A DNA stretch of 64,000 bases from Brevibacterium ihuae (lineage in GTDB: Bacteria > Actinomycetota > Actinomycetes > Actinomycetales > Brevibacteriaceae). The position numbers were made by a program, and so were the translations under genes. Below, piece by piece: positions 20,273-32,724 of this stretch (position 1 is the first letter of the stretch; each line of letters begins with the position of its first letter). Below the pieces are notes generated by a model that was not told where the DNA came from, ran no database searches, and worked only from the letters and a program-made list of their open reading frames with translations. Location: assembly GCF_900184225.1 (NCBI RefSeq), contig NZ_FXWZ01000002.1:263233-327232 (forward strand), given 5' to 3'.

Positions 20273-21423
20273 ACCTGCTGTCCACCACACCCGCCGTCCT
20301 CGTGCTCGAAGACGGCCGCACGCTCACCGGCCGGGCCTACGGGGCCGTCGGCGAGACGATCGGCGAGGCGGTGTTCGTCACCGGCATGACCGGCTACCAG
20401 GAGACGCTCACGGACCCCTCCTACCACCGGCAGGTCGTCATCCAGACCGCCCCGCACATCGGCAACACCGGGGTCAACGACGCCGACGACGAGTCGCTGC
20501 GCTACTGGGTCGCCGGCTACGTCGTGCGCGACGCCGCCCGGATTTCCTCGAACTGGCGGGCCACCGAGGACCTCGAGGCGCGCCTGGAGCGGCTCGGCAT
20601 CGTCGGCATCTCCGGCGTCGACACCCGCGCCCTCACCCTCCACCTGCGCGAGCGCGGGGCGATGCGGGTGGGGATCTTCTCCGGCGCGGCCGCGGAGCGG
20701 CCGGAGTCCGAGCTGCTCGCCGCCGTCACCGCCGCTCCCCGGATGACCGGGGCGGAGCTCGCCGGAGAGGTCTCGCGCGAGGACGAGCACGTCGTCGAGG
20801 CGGTGGGGGAGAAGCGCTTCACCGTCGTCGCCTACGACCTCGGGATCAAGTCCGAGACCCCCGCGCAGCTCGCCTCCCGGGGGATCGAGGTCCACGTCGT
20901 CCCGGCCTCGACCCCGTACGAGCGGATCGCCGAGATCGGCGTCGACGGCGTGTTCTTCTCCAACGGCCCCGGCGACCCGGCGACGGCCGACCACCAGGTC
21001 GACGTGCTCCGCCGGCTGCTCGCCGCGCGCACCCCGGTGTTCGGCATCTGCTTCGGCAATCAGCTCCTCGGCCGCGCGCTCGGCTTCGACACGTACAAGC
21101 TCAAGTTCGGCCACCGCGGGATGAACCAGCCGGTGCTCGACCGCTCGACCGGCCGGGTGGAGATCACCGCCCAGAACCACGGCTTCGCCGTCGACGCCCC
21201 CCTCGAGGGCGCCGTCACGGCCCCGGCCGACCCGGAGTTCGGCCGCGTCGAGGTCAGCCACGTGTGCCTCAACGACGACGTCGTCGAGGGCCTCCGGTGC
21301 CTCGACGTGCCGGCCTTCTCGGTGCAGTTCCACCCGGAGTCCGCCGCCGGCCCCCACGACTCCCGCGGCCTGTTCGACCGCTTCGTCGACCTCATGACCG
21401 AATCCCGCGCAGCCGCGCTCTAA
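20269..21423 (+). CDS. carA: carbamoyl phosphate synthase small subunit (glutaminase)
   Basis: Hydrolyses glutamine and channels ammonia to CarB. The 384-aa protein has an N-terminal CPSase small domain and a class I glutamine amidotransferase domain with nucleophile Cys261 ([11 protein letters not shown]) and the His355/Glu357 pair in QFHPES. The nucleophile loop reads FGNQ rather than the common LGHQ. Starts by a GTGA overlap with the membrane protein gene. Confidence 0.98.
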   Translation: MNLLSTTPAVLVLEDGRTLTGRAYGAVGETIGEAVFVTGMTGYQETLTDPSYHRQVVIQTAPHIGNTGVNDADDESLRYWVAGYVVRDAARISSNWRATEDLEARLERLGIVGISGVDTRALTLHLRERGAMRVGIFSGAAAERPESELLAAVTAAPRMTGAELAGEVSREDEHVVEAVGEKRFTVVAYDLGIKSETPAQLASRGIEVHVVPASTPYERIAEIGVDGVFFSNGPGDPATADHQVDVLRRLLAARTPVFGICFGNQLLGRALGFDTYKLKFGHRGMNQPVLDRSTGRVEITAQNHGFAVDAPLEGAVTAPADPEFGRVEVSHVCLNDDVVEGLRCLDVPAFSVQFHPESAAGPHDSRGLFDRFVDLMTESRAAAL

Positions 21424-21435
21424 GGAGAACCCGAA

Positions 21436-24704
<3,269 letters not shown>

Positions 24705-24708
<4 letters not shown>

Positions 24709-25553
24709 GGGACTTCGGCGTCGCCTGGCAGGAGGCGGTGCGCACTTCGCCGCTGTGCGTCGGGATCGACCCGCACGCCGGGGTGCTCGCCGACTGGGGG
24801 CTGCCCGACACCGCGGCCGGCGCGCGGGAGCTCTCGCTCGCCGTCGTCGAGGCCGCGGCCGGGCGGGTCGCGCTCGTCAAGCCGCAGTCGGCCTTCTACG
24901 AGCGCTTCGGCTCCGCCGGGGTCGCGGTCCTCGAGGAGGTCCTCGCCGCGGCCCGCGCGGCCGGTCTGCTCACCGTGCTCGACGTCAAGCGCGGCGACAT
25001 CGGATCGACGATGGCCGGGTACGCCCAGGCCTACATGGATCCCGCCTCGCCGCTGTGCGCCGATGCGGTGACCCTCTCGCCGTACCTCGGCTTCGGGTCG
25101 CTCGCTCCCGCGCTCGAGGCCTCGCGCGCGTTCGGCACCGGGGTGTTCGTCCTCGCGCTCACATCGAACCCCGACGGCCCGCAGGTCCAGCACGCGATCA
25201 CGGCGGCCGGGCGCCCGGTCGCCGCCGAGGTGCTCGACGGCATCGCGGAGTTCAACGCCGCGGTCGGCTCGCCGCGGGCCGGGGCGGTCATCGGCGCGAC
25301 GATCGGCACCGCCCTCACCGACCTCGGGATCGATCCCGACGCCCTGCGCTGCCCGGTCCTCGCTCCGGGCTACGGCGCCCAGGGCGGCACCGCGGACGAT
25401 CTCGTCGCGGTGTTCGGGGAGAGCTTCACCACGGGCCGGGTGCTCGTCAACGCCTCGCGCTCGGTGCTCGCCGCCGGGCCCGCGCACAGCGCCCTGGCCG
25501 GGGCGATGGACGAGATCACCCGTGTGCTCAGCGGCCGGATGCGTCTAGACTGA
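24705..25553 (+). CDS. pyrF: orotidine 5'-phosphate decarboxylase (type 2)
   Basis: Final step to UMP. The 282-aa protein is the longer actinobacterial/PyrF2 type, with the catalytic motif [12 protein letters not shown], substrate motif CVGIDPHAG and [10 protein letters not shown]. It starts inside the carB stop (ATGA). pyrD and pyrE are not in the window. Confidence 0.97.
25546..25551 (+). promoter_or_regulatory. -10 box TAGACT before mihF
   Basis: TAGACT overlaps the end of pyrF, about 44 nt before the mihF GTG; no clear -35. It would give mihF-gmk-rpoZ an extra promoter inside the operon. Confidence 0.35.
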
Positions 25554-25594
25554 GGGGACTTCCCTCCTAGGAACAGTCTCGACGAGGAGTAGAC

Positions 25595-25912
25595 GTGGCA
25601 CTGGAACCATTGACGCCCGAACAGCGCGCGGCGGCCCTGGACAAGGCCTTCAAGGCACGGCAGGCCCGCGCGGAGGTCAAGGCCGATCTCAAGTCGGGCC
25701 GCACCTCGCTCGCGGCGGTGCTCGACCGCACCGGTGACGACGAGGCCCTGAGCAAGATGAAGGTCCACGATCTGCTCCGCTCGCTGCCCGGCGTCGGCGA
25801 CCGCCGTGCGACCTCGCTCATGGAGGAGATCGGCATCGCCGCCTCGCGCCGCCTCAAGGGACTCGGCGTCCACCAGCGCGCTGCGCTGCTGGAGAAGTTC
25901 GGCACTCCGTGA
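25595..25912 (+). CDS. mihF: actinobacterial integration host factor (mIHF)
   Basis: Nucleoid-associated DNA-binding protein, unrelated in fold to E. coli IHF, needed for phage L5 integration in mycobacteria. The 105-aa protein contains the helix-two-turn-helix region LLRSLPGVGDRRATSLMEEIGI and an N-terminal coiled helix (EQRAAALDKAFKARQARAEV). GAGGAG precedes the GTG start. It lies between pyrF and gmk as in mycobacteria, and overlaps gmk by 4 nt. Confidence 0.95.
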   Translation: MALEPLTPEQRAAALDKAFKARQARAEVKADLKSGRTSLAAVLDRTGDDEALSKMKVHDLLRSLPGVGDRRATSLMEEIGIAASRRLKGLGVHQRAALLEKFGTP

Positions 25913-26529
25913 ACACACTCACCGTCCTCGCCGGGCCCACCGCGGTCGGCAAGGGAACCGTCAGCGCCTACATCCGCGAGCACTTCCCCCAGGTGTGGTT
26001 CTCGGTGTCCGCGACCACCCGTCCGGCCCGCCCCGGTGAGATCGACGGCGTGCACTACCTCTTCCGCACGGAGGAGGAGTTCGACGCGATGATCGACGCC
26101 GGCGAGCTGCTCGAGCACGCGACCGTCCACGGCCGCTACCGCTACGGCACCCCGGCCGGACCGGTCCGCGAGGCCCTCGACGCCGGGCACGCCCCGCTGC
26201 TCGAGATCGATCTCCAGGGCGCCCGCCAGGTCAAGGAGGCGCTGCCGGACGCGCGGTTCGTGTTCCTCGCCCCGCCGAGCTGGTCGGAGCTCGTCCGGCG
26301 GCTCATCGGCCGCGGCACGGAGAGCCCGGAGGAGCAGGCCCGCCGGCTCGAGACCGCGCAGGCGGAGCTCGCCGCGGAATCGGAGTTCGACCACACCGTG
26401 GTCAATCACGACGTTCGAACTGCCGCGCAAGACCTAGTAGGATTGATGGGGCTGTCGGTCGACGATCAGGTCGACCCCGCCGACGATCCCGTCGGCCAGG
26501 TCGGCAGCCCCGAGTCGAATGGAGTCTGA
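25909..26529 (+). CDS. gmk: guanylate kinase
   Basis: Phosphorylates GMP to GDP. The 206-aa protein has a P-loop GPTAVGKGT, the GMP-binding SVSATTRPARPGE and DGVHYLF, and the lid RGTESPEE. The C-terminal 25 residues (DDQVDPADDPVGQVGS..) form an acidic tail beyond the core; the rpoZ promoter lies inside this coding region. The stop codon directly abuts the rpoZ GTG. Confidence 0.97.
   Translation: MNTLTVLAGPTAVGKGTVSAYIREHFPQVWFSVSATTRPARPGEIDGVHYLFRTEEEFDAMIDAGELLEHATVHGRYRYGTPAGPVREALDAGHAPLLEIDLQGARQVKEALPDARFVFLAPPSWSELVRRLIGRGTESPEEQARRLETAQAELAAESEFDHTVVNHDVRTAAQDLVGLMGLSVDDQVDPADDPVGQVGSPESNGV
26414..26443 (+). promoter_or_regulatory. internal promoter for rpoZ (TTCGAA-18-TAGGAT)
   Basis: TTCGAA (26414-26419) and TAGGAT (26438-26443) are 18 nt apart inside the 3' part of gmk, about 85 nt before rpoZ. 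This stretch is less GC-rich than its surroundings. Confidence 0.5.
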
Positions 26530-26847
26530 GTGTCCGGAGAACCCGAAGGTATCACCAACCCGCCGATCGACGAGCTGCTGGCGGTGACCGATTCGAAGTA
26601 CGAGCTCGTCATCGAGGCCTCGCGCCGCGCCCGGCAGATCAACGCGTACTACGCGCAGCTCCAGGAGGGCCTGCTCGAGAACGTCGGTCCGCTGGTGACG
26701 CCCGAGCCCAATGAGAAGCCCCTCTCGATCGCCCTGCGCGAGATCAACGAGGGCAAGATCCTCATCCGCGAGCCCCGCGAGTCCGACTTCGCCCCGCCGG
26801 TCGTCGAGGACTTCGGCATGCCGGTCGAGGACCTCACCGAGCAGTGA
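26530..26847 (+). CDS. rpoZ: DNA-directed RNA polymerase omega subunit
   Basis: Small RNA polymerase subunit that helps assemble beta'. The 105-aa product has the omega core [20 protein letters not shown]...[15 protein letters not shown], followed by the actinobacterial acidic C-terminus ([15 protein letters not shown]). It abuts gmk without a gap and overlaps coaBC by 4 nt (GTGA). Confidence 0.97.
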   Translation: MSGEPEGITNPPIDELLAVTDSKYELVIEASRRARQINAYYAQLQEGLLENVGPLVTPEPNEKPLSIALREINEGKILIREPRESDFAPPVVEDFGMPVEDLTEQ

Positions 26848-28082
26848 GGATCGTCCTCGGCGTCGCCGGCGGCATCGCGGCCTACAAGGCCTGCCATGTC
26901 GTGCGCGAGCTCAGGGAGCGCGGTCATGCGGTGCGGGTCGTGCCCACCCGGGCGGCGCTCGAGTTCGTCGGCGCCGCGACCTGGGAGGCCCTGAGCGGTC
27001 AGCCCGTGGCGACCGGCGTCTTCACCCGCGTCGACGAGGTCGAGCACGTCCGCATCGGACAGGACGCCGACCTCGTCGTCATCGCACCGGCCACCGCCGA
27101 CCTCCTCGCCCGGGTGCGCGCCGGGATCGCCGACGACCTCCTCACCGCCACCGTGCTCACCACCACTGCACCGGTCGTGGTCGCCCCGGCGATGCACACC
27201 GAGATGTGGTTCAACGCCGCCACCGTCGACAACGTCGCCGCTCTCCGGGCGCGCGGCGTCACCGTCATCGAGCCCGCGAGCGGCCGCCTCACCGGCGCCG
27301 ACTCCGGACCCGGCCGACTGCCCGAGCCCGGCGACATCGTTGCCGCGGCGCTCGCGGTCCATGCGGAGCACGCGCGTGCCGGCGGCGACGCCTCCGGCGC
27401 GCTCGCCGGGCGCACCGTGCTCGTGTCCGCTGGGGGCACCCGCGAGCCCCTCGATCCCGTCCGCTTCCTCGGCAACCGCTCCTCGGGCAAGCAGGGCGTC
27501 GCGCTGGCCGCCGCGGCCGCTCAGGCCGGAGCGCAAGTCCGCCTCGTCGCCGCGAACGTCTCCGCGGACATCCTCGCCGGGCTGCCCGCGGGGGTCGACG
27601 TCGAGCACGTCGAGACCACCGCCGAGCTCGAGGCCGCCTGCCGCGCCGCCCAGCCGACGGCCGATGTCGTCATCATGTGCGCCGCGGTGTCGGACTACCG
27701 TCCGGCGGAGGTCGCCGCGCACAAGATGAAGAAGTCCCGTGATGCCGGGATGCGGCTCGAGCTCGTCCAGAACCCCGACATCCTCCGCGGACTCGTCGAC
27801 TCGCGCACTCCCGGCCAGCTCATCGTCGGCTTCGCCGCCGAGACCGGCTCCCCGGACGCCGGGATCGAGGAGCTCGCCCGCGCCAAGCTGCTCCGCAAGG
27901 GGTGCGACCTCCTCGTCCTCAACGACGTGTCCGCGGGGCAGGCGTTCGGGACCGAGACGAACACCGTCGTGCTCTTCCACCGCGACGGGGACTCGGTCAC
28001 CGAGGTCGCCCGCGCCTCGGGCACCAAGGCCGAGGTGTCACGGGACGTCATCGCGGGGCTCGTGTCCGTACTCTCTCGTTAG
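26844..28082 (+). CDS. coaBC: bifunctional phosphopantothenoylcysteine decarboxylase / phosphopantothenate-cysteine ligase
   Basis: Two successive steps of coenzyme A synthesis. The 412-aa fusion has an N-terminal flavin-dependent CoaC ([51 protein letters not shown]) and a C-terminal CTP-dependent CoaB ([26 protein letters not shown], catalytic Lys region HKMKKS). GTG start inside the rpoZ stop. The gene ends at the metK promoter. Confidence 0.97.
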   Translation: MRIVLGVAGGIAAYKACHVVRELRERGHAVRVVPTRAALEFVGAATWEALSGQPVATGVFTRVDEVEHVRIGQDADLVVIAPATADLLARVRAGIADDLLTATVLTTTAPVVVAPAMHTEMWFNAATVDNVAALRARGVTVIEPASGRLTGADSGPGRLPEPGDIVAAALAVHAEHARAGGDASGALAGRTVLVSAGGTREPLDPVRFLGNRSSGKQGVALAAAAAQAGAQVRLVAANVSADILAGLPAGVDVEHVETTAELEAACRAAQPTADVVIMCAAVSDYRPAEVAAHKMKKSRDAGMRLELVQNPDILRGLVDSRTPGQLIVGFAAETGSPDAGIEELARAKLLRKGCDLLVLNDVSAGQAFGTETNTVVLFHRDGDSVTEVARASGTKAEVSRDVIAGLVSVLSR

Positions 28083-28085
28083 GAT
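28080..28085 (+). promoter_or_regulatory. -10 box for leaderless metK mRNA
   Basis: TAGGAT overlaps the coaBC stop and ends 6 nt before the metK GTG, so the predicted transcript begins at the start codon. No SAM riboswitch fits in this 9-nt gap. Confidence 0.55.
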
Positions 28086-28091
28086 GGCACC

Positions 28092-29294
28092 GTGACTTCT
28101 TCGACCCTGCGCCAGTTCACCTCCGAATCCGTGACCGAGGGCCATCCCGACAAGATCTGCGACCAGATCAGCGATGCGGTCCTCGACTCCCTGCTGTCCC
28201 AGGACCCGCAGGCGCGCGTCGCGGTGGAGACCCTCGTCACCACCGGTCTCGTCCACGTCGCCGGCGAGGTGACGACGAGCGGCTACGCCGACGTCGCGAA
28301 CATCGTCCGCCGGGTCATCACCGACATCGGCTACGACTCCTCGGACAAGGGGTTCGACGGCCACTCGTGCGGCGTCTCGGTGTCGATCGGCTCGCAGTCG
28401 GCGGACATCAGCTCCGGCGTGTCGACCTCGCTCGAGCACCGCTCGGGCACCCATAATCCCGCCGACGAGGGCTCGCTGCTCGGCGCGGGTGACCAGGGTC
28501 TGATGTTCGGCTACGCCGACAGCTCGACCGACGTCCTCATGCCGCTCCCGATCCACCTCGCCCACCGCCTGTCCGAGCGCCTCACCGAGGTCCGGAAGTC
28601 CGGCGAGCTCGACTACCTGCGGCCCGACGGCAAGACCCAGGTGACGATCGGCTACGACGGCGACACCCCGGTGAGCGTCAAGGCGATCGTCGTGTCCTCG
28701 CAGCATGACGCCGCGGTCGGTGCACGCCAGCTCGAGAGCGATCTGCGCGCGGCCGTCATCGACCCGGTGCTCGCCGAGCGCGGGCTCGACACGACCGGCA
28801 CCGAATACTTCATCAATCCCGCCGGGCCGTTCGTCGTCGGCGGTCCGATGGGCGACGCCGGGCTCACCGGCCGCAAGATCATCGTCGACACCTACGGCGG
28901 CTTCTCCCGCCACGGCGGCGGCGCCTTCTCCGGCAAGGACCCCTCGAAGGTCGACCGCTCGGGCGCCTACGCGATGCGCTGGGTGGCGAAGAACGTCGTC
29001 GCCGCCGGCCTCGCCGAGCGCGCCGAGGTCCAGGTCGCCTACGCCATCGGCTCGAGCCGCCCGGTGGGCCTCTACGTCGAGACCTTCGGCACGGAGACCG
29101 TGGCCCCGGAGAAGATCGCCGCGGCCATCCGCACGGTGTTCGACCTCCGCCCGGCGAAGATCATCGAGGCGCTTGACCTGCGGCGCCCGATCTACTCCGC
29201 GACCGCGACCTACGGCCACTTCGGCCGCACCGAGGACACCTTCACCTGGGAGAGGACCGACCGGGCCGAGGCGCTGCGCCGCGAGGTGAGCTGA
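28092..29294 (+). CDS. metK: S-adenosylmethionine synthetase
   Basis: Makes SAM from ATP and methionine. The 400-aa protein contains [32 protein letters not shown], and the Gly-rich loop [21 protein letters not shown] start, no Shine-Dalgarno, apparently leaderless. Lies between coaBC and priA as in mycobacteria. Confidence 0.98.
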   Translation: MTSSTLRQFTSESVTEGHPDKICDQISDAVLDSLLSQDPQARVAVETLVTTGLVHVAGEVTTSGYADVANIVRRVITDIGYDSSDKGFDGHSCGVSVSIGSQSADISSGVSTSLEHRSGTHNPADEGSLLGAGDQGLMFGYADSSTDVLMPLPIHLAHRLSERLTEVRKSGELDYLRPDGKTQVTIGYDGDTPVSVKAIVVSSQHDAAVGARQLESDLRAAVIDPVLAERGLDTTGTEYFINPAGPFVVGGPMGDAGLTGRKIIVDTYGGFSRHGGGAFSGKDPSKVDRSGAYAMRWVAKNVVAAGLAERAEVQVAYAIGSSRPVGLYVETFGTETVAPEKIAAAIRTVFDLRPAKIIEALDLRRPIYSATATYGHFGRTEDTFTWERTDRAEALRREVS

Positions 29295-29301
29295 TCTCCC
29301 G

Positions 29302-31755
29302 ATGACCGGCGATCCGCACCCGCCCGGGCTGTTCGACGAGCTCCCCGCGACGAGCCCGGACGGCACCGGGGGAGTGCCGGGTGCCGGGGGAGCGGGCGGC
29401 GCCGCGGGAGAGCATGGTGCCGCGGGTGAATCCGGTGCCGGAGCGGGCCGCGGTGCCGGCCTCGAGCCGGAGCTCGGCGGCCCCCTGCGGGTGCGCGGCG
29501 GAATCACACCGGCGGAGCGCCTGCCCGTCGCCGCGGTGCTCGTCGAGACCCAGCTGCCGCACCTCGCGCGCCCCTTCGACTACGCCGTGCCCGCGCAGCT
29601 CGATGCCGCCGCGCAGCCCGGGGTGCGCGTGCGCGTGCGCTTCGCCGGCCGGCTGACCTCGGGCTTCGTCCTCGAGCGGCGCGAGGTCACCGAGCACGTC
29701 GGCGAACTCGCGGCACTCGAACGCGTGACCTCCCCGCTGCCCGTGCTCACCCCCGCGCTGCTCGCGCTGTGCCGCGCGATCGCGGACCGGTACGCCGGCA
29801 CCCTGCCCGATGTGCTGCGCCTCGCGATCCCGCCGCGCCACGCCCGCGCCGAGAAGCGGGCCCTCGCGCGGCCCGCCCGGCTGCTCTCGGCACCCGCGCT
29901 GGTCCAGGTCGCCGGGGAGATCACCCCGCGCGCCGACGAGCCGCCCGCCTTCCACGCCTACCTCGCCGCGCTCGAGGCCTGGGTCGCGGATGCGAGTGCG
30001 GGTGCGGATGAGTCTGCTGATGGCGACGCGGGTGCGGGTGCGGATCTCAGTGCGGGTGCGGAGACGGGTGCGGATGAGCCTGTGGATTCAGGCACGAATG
30101 CGCATGGTGAGGTTGGCGGCGCTGGGGCGGATCCGGGTGTGGCCGCGGAGACGGGTGCCGGTGCGGACGAGGCAGCGCGCACGGGCGCGGTCACGGCCGC
30201 GGTTGCCGGTCCGGGAGAGGGCACGACTGCGGTTGCCCGTCCCGGCCAGGGTGCGGCTGCGGGTGCCGGCGCGGTGCGCGGCCCGCGCGCGGCGTGTGCG
30301 GTGCTGCCCGGCGAGGACCCCGGCACCGGCTGGATCCACCTCGGCCTGCGGGCCGCCGCCCCCGTCCTCGCTGCCGGGCGCAGCGTGCTGTGGCTCGTGC
30401 CCGACCACCGCGAGCTCGCCGCGCTCGAGGCGCGCCTCGGCGATCTCGCCCCGGTGACGGTCCGGCTCTCGGCGGACCAGGGTCAGGAGGAGCGCTGGGA
30501 CGCGTGGGTGTCCGCGCTCACCGGGCGCGCGCGCCTCGTCATCGGCACCCGGGCCGCGGCCTTCGCGCCGCTGCCGGACCCGGGCCTCATCATCTGCTCC
30601 GACGACGCCGACGACTCCTACCTCGAGCAGCGCGCACCCTATCCGCACGCCCGCGAGGTGCTCCTCACCCGGGTGCAGCTCGAGGGTTCCGCGCTGCTCC
30701 TCCTCGACTACGGGCGGAGCACGGAGACCCAGCACCTCGTCGACTCCGGCTGGGTGGGGGACATCCTGGCCCCGCGCGAGCTCCGCCGGCAGGCCGCCCC
30801 GCTCGTGTTCGTCCCCGATCCCGACGGCGACCCGGGGTCCGCCGGCCGCCTCCCGCCGCGCGCCTTCGAGCTCGTCCGCGATGCGCTCGGCCGCTCGCGC
30901 CGGGCACCGGCCCCGCCGGGCGCGGTGCTCGTCCAGGTGCCGCGCGCGGGCTACCTGCCGGTCATCGCGTGCGCCCGCTGCCGGACGGTGACCCGCTGCC
31001 CGCAGTGCGAGTCGAAGCTCACCGCCGCCTCGATCCTCGGCCCCTTCGCCTGCCGGCAGTGCGGGTACCGGGCCGACTCGGTGACGTGCCGCGAATGCTC
31101 GGCGACCGCCGTGCGCTCGGTGGTGAGCGGGCTCGACAAGGTGTACGAGGAGCTTGGCCGGGCGTTCCCCGGGGCGCTCATCGTGCGCTCGGGCGGCGAT
31201 CGGGTGCTCGCCCAGGTGGAGCCGGAGCCGAGCATCGTCGTCGCGACGACCGGCGCGGAGCCCTATGTCGAGGGCGGATACGCCTCGGTGCTGCTGCTCG
31301 ACACCTTGTGGCCGGGGCCGGGCCTGCGCTCGACGGAGGAGGCGATCGCCCGGCGCCTGCGCGGTGCCTCGCTCGTGCGCTCGCGCGCGGCCGGCGGGCG
31401 GGTGCTGCTGCTCGACGAGGACGAGGCGGTGCAGCGCGTGGTGAGCCGGTTCGAGCCGATCCCGTGGGCGGCGGAGCAGTGCGCGGACCGGGCGGCGCTC
31501 GGACTGCCGCCGGCGGCGCGGACCGTGACGCTCACCGGCGGGCGCGAGGCCGTGGGCGAGGTCATCGCGGTCCTCCGCGAGACCGCCGAGGTGCGCGAGC
31601 TCATCGCCGAGGACGATCCCTGTGCGGTGGTGCTCGGCTTCGCGATCGCCGACGGCCGCGCGGTGACGACGCGCCTCGCCGCCGAGGTCGCCTCCCGCTC
31701 CATGCGCGGCGCCGAGATCGTCTCGGTCCGCGTCGACGACCCCGACGCGCTGTAG
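29302..31755 (+). CDS. priA: PriA-like primosomal protein N', helicase motifs degenerate
   Basis: 817-aa PriA homologue. The N-terminal 3'-DNA-binding domain (RPFDYAVPAQLDAAAQPGVRV, ADRYAGTLPDVLRLAIP) and the zinc-binding insert with CxxC pairs (CARCRTVTRCPQC, CRQCGYRADSVTCREC) are intact. The ATPase motifs are not: no GxxGSGKT Walker A is seen and the DEEH position reads SDDADDS, as in other actinobacterial PriA proteins thought to act without helicase activity. Residues about 229-326 are a repetitive Gly/Ala/Asp/Glu linker, and residues 14-60 are also low complexity. ATG at 29302 lies 8 nt after metK. Confidence 0.92.
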   Translation: MTGDPHPPGLFDELPATSPDGTGGVPGAGGAGGAAGEHGAAGESGAGAGRGAGLEPELGGPLRVRGGITPAERLPVAAVLVETQLPHLARPFDYAVPAQLDAAAQPGVRVRVRFAGRLTSGFVLERREVTEHVGELAALERVTSPLPVLTPALLALCRAIADRYAGTLPDVLRLAIPPRHARAEKRALARPARLLSAPALVQVAGEITPRADEPPAFHAYLAALEAWVADASAGADESADGDAGAGADLSAGAETGADEPVDSGTNAHGEVGGAGADPGVAAETGAGADEAARTGAVTAAVAGPGEGTTAVARPGQGAAAGAGAVRGPRAACAVLPGEDPGTGWIHLGLRAAAPVLAAGRSVLWLVPDHRELAALEARLGDLAPVTVRLSADQGQEERWDAWVSALTGRARLVIGTRAAAFAPLPDPGLIICSDDADDSYLEQRAPYPHAREVLLTRVQLEGSALLLLDYGRSTETQHLVDSGWVGDILAPRELRRQAAPLVFVPDPDGDPGSAGRLPPRAFELVRDALGRSRRAPAPPGAVLVQVPRAGYLPVIACARCRTVTRCPQCESKLTAASILGPFACRQCGYRADSVTCRECSATAVRSVVSGLDKVYEELGRAFPGALIVRSGGDRVLAQVEPEPSIVVATTGAEPYVEGGYASVLLLDTLWPGPGLRSTEEAIARRLRGASLVRSRAAGGRVLLLDEDEAVQRVVSRFEPIPWAAEQCADRAALGLPPAARTVTLTGGREAVGEVIAVLRETAEVRELIAEDDPCAVVLGFAIADGRAVTTRLAAEVASRSMRGAEIVSVRVDDPDAL
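29988..30281 (+). repeat. low-complexity repeat region inside priA
   Basis: Degenerate direct repeats built on GCGGGTGCGGATGA-like units encode a Gly/Ala/Asp/Glu-rich linker (GADESADGDAGAGAD, ETGADEP, ETGAGADE). The reading frame stays open, so the repeat is tolerated. Confidence 0.75.
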
Positions 31756-31978
31756 GCGATTCGCACCCGCGCTGGGTCCGAGACGTCGGCTTGTGGCGCC
31801 GGCTCGAGTTGCCATCTGGAGTCGCCAGCTCGAGGCGCGCGGCTCGAGTTGCCGGCAAAAGGATGCAGCTTGAGGCGTCTGGTCGAGGAGCCATCTCGAG
31901 GCGCCAGGTCCGGAGACTGACCGAATGCGCGCGCCGGTGCCGGTCGGCGGTGTCGGCCGGGTGACGCGTCGGGGAACC

Positions 31979-32243
31979 GTGAAGCCGAGGAACGATGCGC
32001 CGGGCCGGGGCGTCATCGGATCAGGGGAGTCGTCAGGGACTGTGTCCGGGGCGGCCGGAGCGTCGGCCGGCGGTCGGCCCGCGGTTTCGAGAAGCCGGGG
32101 AGCCGTGAGTCTTTTCTGGATGTCTCCGGTCATGGGGACTCGTGCGCAGGGTCGGGATGACGTGAAGCCGGGGGAGCCGTGAGCCGGGCGGGGGCGCCCT
32201 CGTAGCGGGGAGTCGTCCGGGGCTGTGTCCGGGGACCGATCCG
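31979..32243 (+). repeat. diverged direct duplication, 183-bp offset
   Basis: Segments at about 31979-32060 and 32162-32243 share GTGAAGCCG, a GGGAGTCGTC block and TGTGTCCGGGG at the same 183-bp offset, with differences between. No coding function seen. Confidence 0.55.
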
Positions 32244-32321
32244 GACAGTCGGATGCGGCAGGGGCCGACTGGGACTGTCGGAACGCACGGTCCGCAATCC
32301 GTATGGCGGATCTCTCCGCGG

Positions 32322-32384
32322 TTTCCACAATTGATGATGCAGACGAAAGAATATTCAAAGAAATATCGAACACCCTGTGGACAA
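32322..32384 (+). promoter_or_regulatory. AT-rich patch flanked by DnaA-box-like sites
   Basis: TGTGGACAA (32376-32384) is the exact reverse complement of TTGTCCACA, the DnaA box of several actinobacteria; GTTTCCACA at the left edge differs from TTATCCACA at two positions and is in the opposite orientation. Between them lie about 45 nt of strongly AT-rich sequence in an otherwise very GC-rich region. Confidence 0.4.
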
Positions 32385-32532
32385 CACCGATTTCAGGCGT
32401 TTTCGAGTCATCCCGTGTCCGTGGGTCCCGATAGCCTGAAACCACTCGCACAGCACCCCCGAACCAGTCCCCAGCACACCAGAAACCAGGAACTCAGGAC
32501 CCACGATCGGCGACCGAGGGAGGTGACCCCTG

Positions 32533-32708
32533 ATGACCGCACCCACCATCCACCCCGACAGCAGCGACCCCCGCGACTCCGACCCCCGCGACTCCGACCC
32601 CCGCGACTCCACCGAGCACCCCTTCGGTGAGCGTCCCGCTCTCCTGCGGCTGCGGGACTCGGTGGCCTCCCATGATCGCGTCCCGCTCTCCTGCGGCTGC
32701 GGGACTCG
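32533..32708 (+). pseudogene. displaced 5' end of the HNH/DUF222 gene
   Basis: The ATG at 32533 has a strong ribosome binding site (GGGAGGTGA, 32517-32525) and encodes MTAPTIHPDSSDPRDS followed by three DPRDS units and ERPALLRLRDSVASHDRV. This frame then runs out of register because a 47-bp unit is duplicated. Removing one copy joins it in frame to the long HNH reading frame (…SVASHDRVLLARMQL), giving a 941-aa protein. I infer that this is the original N-terminus. Confidence 0.7.
32566..32610 (+). repeat. 3 x 15-bp tandem repeat (DPRDS codons)
   Basis: Three exact copies of GACCCCCGCGACTCC in tandem; in the frame starting at 32533 each encodes DPRDS. The period is a multiple of three, so copy changes would not shift frame. 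Confidence 0.9.
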
Positions 32709-32724
32709 GTGGCCTCCCATGATC
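32631..32724 (+). repeat. perfect 47-bp tandem duplication
   Basis: Bases 32631-32677 and 32678-32724 are identical over 47 bp. The unit length is not divisible by three, so the duplication shifts the reading frame of the HNH/DUF222 gene. Confidence 0.95.

Larger units (their letters stand above)
31756..32532 (+). other. 777-bp region without a convincing gene, repeat-rich
   Basis: Open frames here lack family resemblance and codon bias; the 85-codon frame at 31925-32182 looks spurious. Contents: a 13-bp direct repeat (GGCTCGAGTTGCC at 31801-31813 and 31841-31853), a diverged direct duplication with 183-bp offset (about 31979-32060 and 32162-32243), an AT-rich patch at about 32325-32370, and a perfect actinobacterial DnaA-box-like site at 32376-32384. 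The last 100 bp form the 5' region of the HNH gene. Confidence 0.7.

Noticed and set aside
28080..28092. SAM-sensing riboswitch before metK
   Set aside because: The gap between coaBC and metK is only 9 nt and the -10 box lies there; no room for an aptamer.
31925..32182. 85-codon open frame after priA
   Set aside because: No convincing ribosome binding site, repetitive composition, part of a diverged duplication; not supported as a gene.
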